Assembly (NCBI RefSeq): GCF_000829695.1
Contig: NZ_BBNN01000028.1
Span: 1-64,000, forward strand
DNA: 64,000 nucleotides
DNA from: Streptomyces sp. NBRC 110035
GTDB lineage: Bacteria; Actinomycetota; Actinomycetes; Streptomycetales; Streptomycetaceae
Reading direction: 5' to 3'
Shown piece by piece: positions 58,350-64,000 of this stretch. Position 1 is the first letter of the stretch. Every line of letters starts with the position of its first letter. The notes under the pieces are model-generated. The model was not told the origin of the DNA and searched no databases. It saw nothing but the letters and a program-made list of their open reading frames with translations. A program made the position numbers and the translations under genes.

Positions 58350-59126
58350 TCAGGAGTACAGGTCCCGCAGCCGCACCGAGAGGCAGGTGACGCAGCCCTC
58401 GAGCTTCTCGAACTCCCCGATGTCCACCGGCACCGGCGCGTAACCGAGGTCCGCGAACAGCTCGGCCGTCTTCGGCGCGCTCGCCGCCATCAGCAGCCGG
58501 TCCCCGCCGAGCAGCACCACATGCGCCCCGGACTCCTCCGGCACCGGCAGGAAGCGGGGGAACAGCGACGGCGCGTCCACATGCGGAACGTGTCCGAGGA
58601 CCGTTCCGTCCGGCAGTGCCGTCACCGCCGACTTCAGATGCAGCACCTTGCTCACGGGCACCGCGGCCACCCGGGCGCCCAGTGGTTCGAACGTCGCCCG
58701 CAGCTGCTGGATCCCGGCCGCGTTGGTACGCCCGCCCCGGCCCACGTACACCGTGTCGCCGATCTTGAGCACGTCCCCGCCGTCCAGCGTGCCCGGCTCC
58801 CAGACCCAGTTCACCGAACAGCCCAGCGCGGCCACCGCCTCCTCGACCCCGACGGTCTCCGCGCGCCGGGACTCGGCGCCGGGCCGGGCGATCAGGGCCA
58901 CGTTCCGGTACACGACGACCGTGTCCTCGACGAACACGGAGTCCGGGCAGTCATCGGCCGGGACCACCTCGACCGTCTCCCAGCCGTGCTCGCGCAGCAC
59001 CTCGCAGTACGCCTCCCACTGCTCCGTCGCGCGGCCGACGTCGACGCCCTGCCGTTCGGCATGGGTCACCAGCCCTTCGGCCAGTCGGGGACCGGGACGA
59101 CGGACGAGAGCCTTCTTGCTGGGCAC
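58350..59126 (-). CDS. Dimethylarginine dimethylaminohydrolase (DDAH)
   Basis: A 258-residue enzyme of the guanidine-modifying superfamily that converts methylated arginines to citrulline and methylamines. Key features: CPDSVFVEDTVVVYRN (substrate Asp/Glu), EPGTLDGGDVLKIGDTVYVG, KVLHLKSAVTAL (catalytic His) and, near the C-terminus, FEKLEGCVTCLSVRLRDL with the nucleophilic cysteine. GTG 59126 begins VPSKKALVRRPGPRLAEGLV, the usual N-terminus. It is a single gene, separated from the desaturase by 145 bases that hold the operator triplet. Confidence 0.9.
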   Translation of the reverse strand: MPSKKALVRRPGPRLAEGLVTHAERQGVDVGRATEQWEAYCEVLREHGWETVEVVPADDCPDSVFVEDTVVVYRNVALIARPGAESRRAETVGVEEAVAALGCSVNWVWEPGTLDGGDVLKIGDTVYVGRGGRTNAAGIQQLRATFEPLGARVAAVPVSKVLHLKSAVTALPDGTVLGHVPHVDAPSLFPRFLPVPEESGAHVVLLGGDRLLMAASAPKTAELFADLGYAPVPVDIGEFEKLEGCVTCLSVRLRDLYS

Positions 59127-59306
59127 GTGCGGGACTCCGTATCGGACGGGGCGGGACTGCCGCCGGTACCGAGGGCGCCGGCGGGCCGGCCGGTTTCCCC
59201 CGGGTGCCGACGCAGCCATCATGCAGGGCGAACCCGGCCCGGGTCACCCCCCCCGGCGGCCCGGTGATCCGCCACCGGTGACCGGCCCACGCAGGTCGTA
59301 CCCGGG

Positions 59307-60923
59307 TCACCCGACCGCTTCCGGTGCGATCTCCTTCAGTTCCCCCTCCTCCATCAGCAGCCAGCGCGTGATCCCCACCGACTCCAGGAACGGCTGGTCG
59401 TGGCTCGCCACGACCAGCGCCCCCTGGTAGGACTCCAGCGCCGTGGTGAGCTGCCGGACGCCGGCGATGTCGAGGTTGTTGGTCGGCTCGTCCAGCATCA
59501 GCAGCTGCGGCGCCGGCTCGGCCAGCATCAGCGCGGCCAGCGTCGCCCGGAAGCGTTCGCCGCCGGACAGTGTCACCGCCTTCTGGTCGGCGCGGGCGCC
59601 CCGGAACAGGAAGCGGGCCAGCCGTGCCCGGATCCGGTTGTTGGTGGCGTCCGGTGCGGACCGCGCCACGTTCTCGGCGACGCTCAGCTCGTCGTCGAGG
59701 ACATCGAGGCGCTGCGGCAGGAACCGCAGCGGAACCTGTGCCGCCGCCTCCCCGGACACCGGCGGGAGTTCGCCCGCGACGGTGCGCAGCAACGTCGTCT
59801 TGCCCGCGCCGTTGCGCCCGATCAACGCGACCCGCTCCGGGCCCCGCAGCTCGAAGCAGCCCCTCACCCGGGCGCCGTAAGCGAGTTCGAGGTCCATGAG
59901 GGTGAGGACGGTGCGCCCCGGCGGCACGGCCGTGCACGGCAGGTCGACGCGGATCTCGTCGTCGTCCCGCACGGCCTCCGCCGCCTCGTCGAGCCGCTCC
60001 TTCGCCCCGGCGAGTCTCTCCTCGTGCATGATGCGGTGCCTGCCCGCGGACTCCTGGGCCGCCCGCTTGCGGGCGTCCATGACGATCTTCGGCTCGCGCT
60101 TCTGGTCCCGCATCTTCTGCCCGTACCGCTTGCGGCGGGCCAACTTGACCTGAGTGTCCGCGAGTTCGCGTTTCTGCTTGCGCAGGTCCGCCTCGGCGAC
60201 CCGCACCATGCGCTCGGCCGCCTCCTGTTCGACCGCGAGCGCCTCCTCGTAGGCCGTGTAGCTGCCGCCGTACCAGGTCACCCCGCCGGAGCGCAGATCG
60301 GCGATCTGGTCGACCAGTTCCAGCAGTTCGCGGTCGTGGCTGACCACGACCATGACGCCCGGCCAGTTCCCGACGGCCGTGTACAGCCGCCTGCGGGCGT
60401 ACAGGTCGAGGTTGTTGGTGGGTTCGTCGAGCAGCAGCACGTCGGGTCGGTCCAGCAGCAGCGCGGCCAGCCGCAGCAGCACCGACTCACCGCCCGAGAC
60501 CTCGCCGAGGGTGCGGTCCAACCCGATTTTCCCCAGGCCGAGTTCACCGAGCGTGGCCAGGGCGCGTTCCTCCACGTCCCAGTCGTCGCCGACCGTCTCG
60601 AAGTGCGCCTCGGTCACGTCGCCCGCCTCGACGGCGTGCAGCGCGGCCCGCTGTGCGGCGATACCGAGCGCCTCGTCGACCCTCAGCGAGGTGTCGAGTG
60701 TGACGTTCTGCGGCAGGTGCCCCACCTCGCCGGTGACGCGGACGGTGCCGCCGGTCGGCCGGAGTTCACCGGAGATCAGCTTCAGCAGGGTTGATTTTCC
60801 TGACCCGTTGACGCCGATGAGGCCGGTCCGGCCGGGGCCGAAGGTGACGTCGAGGTCCTCGAGGACGGGGGTGCCGTCGGGCCAGGTGAAGGACAGGGCG
60901 GTACAGGTGATGGCTGTGGACAT
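59307..60923 (-). CDS. ABC-F ATPase (ribosome-protection type)
   Basis: A 538-residue protein with two ABC domains and no membrane part. Domain 1: Walker A LIGVNGSGKSTLLKL, signature GEVSGGESVLLRLAALL, Walker B DVLLLDEPTNNLDLYAR. The charged linker (residues about 230-320: VRVAEADLRKQKRELADTQV) is the helical arm that enters the ribosomal E/P site. Domain 2: ALIGRNGAGKTTLLRT, TLSGGERFRATLAALML, LLMLDEPTNNLDIAGV. ABC-F proteins rescue ribosomes from antibiotics or stalled states. ATG 60923 (MSTAITCTALSFTWPDG) is the family start, but the frame stays open upstream to 61079 without a stop, and the leader carries a hairpin. Confidence 0.9.
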   Translation of the reverse strand: MSTAITCTALSFTWPDGTPVLEDLDVTFGPGRTGLIGVNGSGKSTLLKLISGELRPTGGTVRVTGEVGHLPQNVTLDTSLRVDEALGIAAQRAALHAVEAGDVTEAHFETVGDDWDVEERALATLGELGLGKIGLDRTLGEVSGGESVLLRLAALLLDRPDVLLLDEPTNNLDLYARRRLYTAVGNWPGVMVVVSHDRELLELVDQIADLRSGGVTWYGGSYTAYEEALAVEQEAAERMVRVAEADLRKQKRELADTQVKLARRKRYGQKMRDQKREPKIVMDARKRAAQESAGRHRIMHEERLAGAKERLDEAAEAVRDDDEIRVDLPCTAVPPGRTVLTLMDLELAYGARVRGCFELRGPERVALIGRNGAGKTTLLRTVAGELPPVSGEAAAQVPLRFLPQRLDVLDDELSVAENVARSAPDATNNRIRARLARFLFRGARADQKAVTLSGGERFRATLAALMLAEPAPQLLMLDEPTNNLDIAGVRQLTTALESYQGALVVASHDQPFLESVGITRWLLMEEGELKEIAPEAVG

Positions 60924-61075
60924 GCGGGCCTTTGCGGTTGCGTGGTGCGGTCGGGGCAAACGCGTGTCGAGACACCGCAGGAGAGGGCGACCGGGAGCCG
61001 GGCGGGGAGAGACGGGCATGAGGAAAGCCCTGTTCCGCAAGGACGGCTCGTACGCCGAGGTCGCACGCTGCGTAC

Positions 61076-61090
61076 ACACCCCACGGGTGT
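61076..61090 (-). promoter_or_regulatory. Leader hairpin of the ABC-F gene
   Basis: ACACCC, loop CAC, GGGTGT: a 6-bp stem about 155 bases before the ABC-F start. Many antibiotic-resistance ABC-F genes are controlled by attenuation in a long leader; this hairpin is a possible part of such a switch, but no terminator/antiterminator pair is proven. Confidence 0.35.
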
Positions 61091-61250
61091 GACGCGGTGT
61101 CTCAGGACCTCAGACGAGCAACGTCCCTCTCCCCTCGACGGCAACAGAAGCCCGTCCACCGTACGAAGGGCCGAGGACGGCTGTCAACGCGTTTTCCGCG
61201 GGGGTCCGCAGGTCCGCAGGACGCAAGGAGTGCCGGCCGGGCCGCCCGGC

Positions 61251-61667
61251 TCAGCCGGCGTCGCGGATCAGCTCGGCGAGATCGCGGTCCAGGTCGAACT
61301 GGAGGTGCTCCAAGCCGGCCGGCACGAGTTCGCCGGTCGCCTCCAGGAACCGGCGTATCTCGCCCGAGCGGACATGCACGACGGCGGTTCCCTCCGGAGC
61401 GTGGAACTCCAGCACGGTCCGGTCGTAGCCGTACGGCCGCACGCGGACGTCACCGTGGCCCTCGGGCTCGTGCAGCCCCGCCGTGAGCAGCTCGCGGGCG
61501 AAGGTCCAGCAGACCTCGACGCCCTCCAGGGTGGCGGGAGCGGGAAAGGTCATGCGGACGGCGAACGGATCGCTCCGGTCGTAACGCAGAGTGGCGGGAA
61601 TGCTCGCCATCCGCGGCGCGGCGGCGACGAGACGGGCCTCGACGGGCTGCTCGATGACGGTGGACAA
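61251..61667 (-). CDS. ssgD: SsgA-like protein (SALP), probably SsgD
   Basis: A 138-residue SsgA/SsgB-family protein, found only in sporulating actinomycetes, where members steer cell-wall assembly and septum placement. Conserved family features: VIEQPVEARLVAAAP, ATLRYDRSDPFAVRMTFP, CWTFARELLTAGLHEPEGHG, DVRVRPYGYDRTVLEFHAP and RFLEATGELVPAGLE. The start is TTG 61667 with GAGGGAGC upstream. The symbol is given from position (in S. coelicolor SCO6722 is ssgD, near DDAH and the ABC-F gene, from memory) and from family; another SALP number is possible. Confidence 0.87.
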   Translation of the reverse strand: MSTVIEQPVEARLVAAAPRMASIPATLRYDRSDPFAVRMTFPAPATLEGVEVCWTFARELLTAGLHEPEGHGDVRVRPYGYDRTVLEFHAPEGTAVVHVRSGEIRRFLEATGELVPAGLEHLQFDLDRDLAELIRDAG

Positions 61668-62048
61668 CGCCTTGCTCCCTCGTGACGGCTGGACGGCTTC
61701 CGGGCGGATAGGGCGGGCTACTCAAAGAGACGACGGAACCGGCCGATCCGTGCCCCCCGGCGCAGGGTGACCTCCGTCACCGCTGCCCTGCACCGGACCG
61801 GTTCACGGGCCGGGAAGGAGCGGACACGCCACGCGGGGCGGTCCGCGGTACGCGGTACGCGGTCCGGCAAGGGCTCGCAGGGGCCCACCGGCGACCGGTC
61901 GTCCGAAGAGGCCGGGCGACGGGGGCGGGGCCGGGAGAAAAGGAACAAGGGCCGGCCCCGGCGGGCGCCCGGCGACGGGCGCGGCGGGCCGGGCCTCGAG
62001 CCCCGACCCGCCAGGCGAAGTCCTCCACCCCGTAGGCTCGTCGCCACC
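61668..62048. other. Gene-free divergent region ssgD-nfi
   Basis: 381 bases without a supported gene. It contains the inverted repeat GGTGACCTCCGTCACC (61766-61781) and a short run of GCGGTAC repeats near 61845. Promoters for both flanking genes should be here but cannot be placed with confidence. Confidence 0.45.
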
Positions 62049-62747
62049 ATGACGAGCGTACGCATCCCCGAGGGCTGGCCCACGACCGAGGAAGCGGCCC
62101 GTGCCGTCCAGGACCGACTGCGCGGGCGGGTGGTGCTCGACGAGCCCGGTCCGCCGCCCGGGACGGGCCGGGTCACCGGTGTCGACGTCGCGTACGACGA
62201 CGAGCGGGACCTCGTCGTCGCCGCGGCCGTCGTCCTGGACGTGGCGAGCCTCGAGGCCGTCGCCGAGGCCACGGCCGTCGGCCGGATCTCCTTCCCGTAC
62301 GTGCCCGGCCTGCTGGCCTTCCGCGAGATCCCCACCGTGCTGGCCGCCCTCGAGGCCCTGCCGTGCCCGCCCGGCCCGGTCGTCTGCGACGGCTACGGGC
62401 TCGCCCATCCCCGCCGCTTCGGCCTCGCCAGCCACCTGGGGGTTCTCACCGGCCTGCCGACGATCGGCGTCGCGAAGAACCCCTTCACCTTCACCTTCAC
62501 GGCCCCGGCCACCCCGCGCGGCAGCACGGCCCCGCTGCTCGCCGGCGCCGAGGAGGTCGGCCGGGCCCTGCGCACCCGGGACTCCGTCAAACCGGTCTTC
62601 GTCTCGGTCGGCCATCGCGTCGGTCTCGCCAACGCCTGCGCCCACACCCTCGCGCTGACCCCCGCCCACCGCCTCCCGGAGACCACCCGCCGGGCGGACG
62701 CCCTGTGCCGCAGGGCCCTTTGGGAGGCAGCGGGCACGGAAGCCTAG
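62049..62747 (+). CDS. nfi: Endonuclease V (deoxyinosine 3'-endonuclease)
   Basis: A 232-residue repair nuclease that nicks DNA next to deaminated adenine (inosine). Catalytic and structural motifs: VTGVDVAYDDERDLVVAAAV (metal Asp), YVPGLLAFREIPTVLAALEA, VVCDGYGLAHPRRFGLASHL (second Asp and His) and PTIGVAKNP (lysine contact). ATG 62049 begins MTSVRIPEGWPTTEEAARAV; there is no clear ribosome binding site, so it may be leaderless or weakly translated. Its stop overlaps by 4 bases the stop of the convergent small gene. Confidence 0.93.
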   Translation: MTSVRIPEGWPTTEEAARAVQDRLRGRVVLDEPGPPPGTGRVTGVDVAYDDERDLVVAAAVVLDVASLEAVAEATAVGRISFPYVPGLLAFREIPTVLAALEALPCPPGPVVCDGYGLAHPRRFGLASHLGVLTGLPTIGVAKNPFTFTFTAPATPRGSTAPLLAGAEEVGRALRTRDSVKPVFVSVGHRVGLANACAHTLALTPAHRLPETTRRADALCRRALWEAAGTEA

Positions 62748-63007
62748 ACGGCTCCCTTCCGCTCGCCCCGGCCGTCCTGGCCCTTGCGGCCGTCCCGCTC
62801 GTCCCCCTCGCCCTGCTCGATGCGCCAACGGCCCACCTCGCGGTACTCCGAGTCGTAGATCTCCGATCCGTCACCGGCCTTCATCGGGTAGTGCCGCAGG
62901 TTGCCGCCCCAGTACCGCAGGATCCGCCCCAGCTCCCCCACGGGGTCCTTCGCCAACGCCTCGTCGTCCATGTCCACTTCGAGAAGAAATCGCATGCCCT
63001 CAAGCAT
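62744..63007 (-). CDS. Small conserved hypothetical protein, 87 aa
   Basis: Not recognised by function. The protein MLEGMRFLLEVDMDDEALAK continues PVGELGRILRYWGGNLRHYP and YDSEYREVGRWRIEQ, then a charged Gly/Asp/Glu/Arg tail. It looks like a small soluble protein with one alpha/beta unit. ATG 63007 is supported by AAAGGGAAG at good distance; the frame upstream to 63136 is weaker. It converges on nfi with a 4-base overlap. Confidence 0.7.
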   Translation of the reverse strand: MLEGMRFLLEVDMDDEALAKDPVGELGRILRYWGGNLRHYPMKAGDGSEIYDSEYREVGRWRIEQGEGDERDGRKGQDGRGERKGAV

Positions 63008-63274
63008 TTCATTGAACTTCCCTTTGGCACTTGTGCGAAAGGTGCTGCCGAACGGTCCGGGTCCGGTGCCGAAAAGTCTCCACCCGGTGTCACCGGCCAC
63101 CTCCGACCTGATCCGCCGGACAGGCCCGGCCGGCACGTGGGCCGGGCGGGGACGCGAACCGCGTCGTACAGTGGGCGGACGGTGGCCAAGCGCTTGCTCG
63201 CCCGCTCCGGTGCTGAGTGGAACGTGTTCTTGGCGTCATCGAGGTGACATCGGTTGTGTCGGAGCTGGGGGTGC

Positions 63275-64000
63275 GATGACGGAGGCACGGGTACCCGCAC
63301 CCGCACGGTCGTCGGGGCAGGGGCCGCTGACCGGCGTGCGGGTGGTCGAGCTGGCCGGGATCGGCCCCGGACCGTTCGCCGCGATGCTCCTGGCCGATCT
63401 GGGCGCCGACGTCGTCCGCGTGGACCGCCCCGGCGGCCCCGGACTGGGCATCGACCCGGCGTACGACGTCACCAACCGCAACAAGCGCTCCGTCGTGGTC
63501 GATCTGAAGTCCCCCGACGGAGCAGGCCGCGTCCTCGACCTGGCCGAGCGTGCCGACATCCTCGTCGAGGGCTTCCGCCCCGGTGTCGCCGAGCGCCTGG
63601 GCGTCGGTCCCGGGGACTGCCACGCCCGCAACCCGCGCCTCGTCTACGGCAGGATGACCGGCTGGGGCCAGCAGGGCCCCCTCGCGGACCGTGCGGGGCA
63701 CGACATCGCGTACATCGCCCGCACCGGCACCCTCGGCATGATCGGCAGCCCCGGCCGGCCACCGGCCGTCCCGGCCAACCTGCTCGGCGACTACGCGGGC
63801 GGCTCCCTCTACCTCGTCGTCGGCGTCCTCGCCGCCCTGCACCACGCACGCGCGGGCGGCACCGGGCAGGTCGTCGACGCGGCCATCGTGGACGGCACCG
63901 CCCACCTGTCCACCATGATCCACGGCATGCTCGCCGCCGGAGCCTGGCAGGACCGGCGCGGAGCCAACCTCCTCGACGGCGGCTGCCCGTACTACGGGAC
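63275..64000 (+). CDS. CaiB/BaiF-family protein, alpha-methylacyl-CoA racemase-like (cut by window end)
   Basis: The first 242 residues of a family III CoA-transferase fold protein. ATG 63275 has GGAGCTGGGGG upstream. It shows LTGVRVVELAGIGPGPFAAM, LLADLGADVVRVDRP, NRNKRSVVVDLKSPDG, RLVYGRMTGWGQQGPLADRA and then GHDIAYIARTGTLGMIG and GDYAGGSLYLVVGVL; the latter two carry the His and Asp that form the racemase active site in AMACR/Mcr. The protein therefore likely interconverts 2R- and 2S-methylacyl-CoA esters in branched fatty-acid or sterol breakdown. No stop is reached before 64000. Confidence 0.87.

Noticed and set aside
60766..61077. Leader peptide MYAACDLGVRAVLAEQGF upstream of the ABC-F gene
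   Set aside because: It does not stop before the ABC-F start but runs far into it, unlike attenuator peptides, and lacks a ribosome binding site.
1..64000. tRNA, rRNA or known riboswitch
   Set aside because: None was recognised by eye; the DNA before the GTP cyclohydrolase II gene (41 bases) is too short for an FMN riboswitch. A covariance-model search would settle this.

Overview
The window is high-GC actinobacterial DNA that reads as a Streptomyces chromosome. Evidence: strong third-position G/C, frequent GTG and TTG starts, ATGA/GTGA coupled genes, a WhiB-like protein, an SsgA-like sporulation protein, a two-domain small laccase, and one TTA codon in a regulator. From memory, the order ribA paralogue, zwf-opcA-gnd, metallophosphoesterase-PPTase, pca genes, small laccase, DDAH, ssgD matches the S. 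coelicolor SCO6650-SCO6730 region, so most of it looks like conserved arm-proximal core rather than a recent island. No rRNA, tRNA or CRISPR array was recognised.

Layout. 0-1 kb: remains of two transposons (IS110 C-terminal part, IS3 tail). 1.3-7.6 kb: a CooC-like ATPase divergent from GNAT, peptide/metal-type binding lipoprotein, fused two-domain ABC permease and MFS genes, with a Zur/Fur-like palindrome between them and no ABC ATPase. 8.3-15.7 kb: the most unusual block. It holds a CDP-alcohol phosphotransferase, an MDR dehydrogenase, a degenerate pyruvoyl-tetrahydropterin-synthase-like protein, a glycosyltransferase, a methyltransferase, a flippase-like membrane protein, a creatininase-family amidohydrolase and a GTP cyclohydrolase II paralogue carrying Met120, the residue linked to FAPy production in the S. 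coelicolor paralogue. Together they suggest an uncharacterised pyrimidine- or pterin-derived glycosylated product.

15.8-21.7 kb: serine hydrolase, PPOX remnant, histidine phosphatase and the zwf-opcA-gnd pentose-phosphate operon. 22-28.3 kb: secreted GH16 glucanase, GH4 and GH38 glycosidases around a LacI-type operator. 28.6-31.7 kb: ATP-grasp protein; metallophosphoesterase and phosphopantetheinyl transferase. 31.7-37.3 kb: small regulators (Xre-like, a MmyB sensor domain without HTH), a small membrane protein, a DMT/PAP2-like membrane pair and a divergent TetR gene with a striking operator array and a TTA codon. 37.5-41.7 kb: DUF2510 protein and a large AAA regulator broken by an amber codon and lacking its HTH. 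42.2-46.8 kb: pcaHGBL with divergent pcaV, without pcaIJF. 46.9-55.5 kb: DUF3048 lipoprotein, Zn-alcohol dehydrogenase, then a secreted ThuA/PQQ-dehydrogenase and cupredoxin/Ig/DUF1080 pair divergent from the small laccase. 55.6-64 kb: LacI regulator, WhiB-like protein, diiron desaturase with three tandem operators, DDAH, ABC-F, SsgD-like, endonuclease V, a small hypothetical and the start of an alpha-methylacyl-CoA racemase-type gene cut by the window end.
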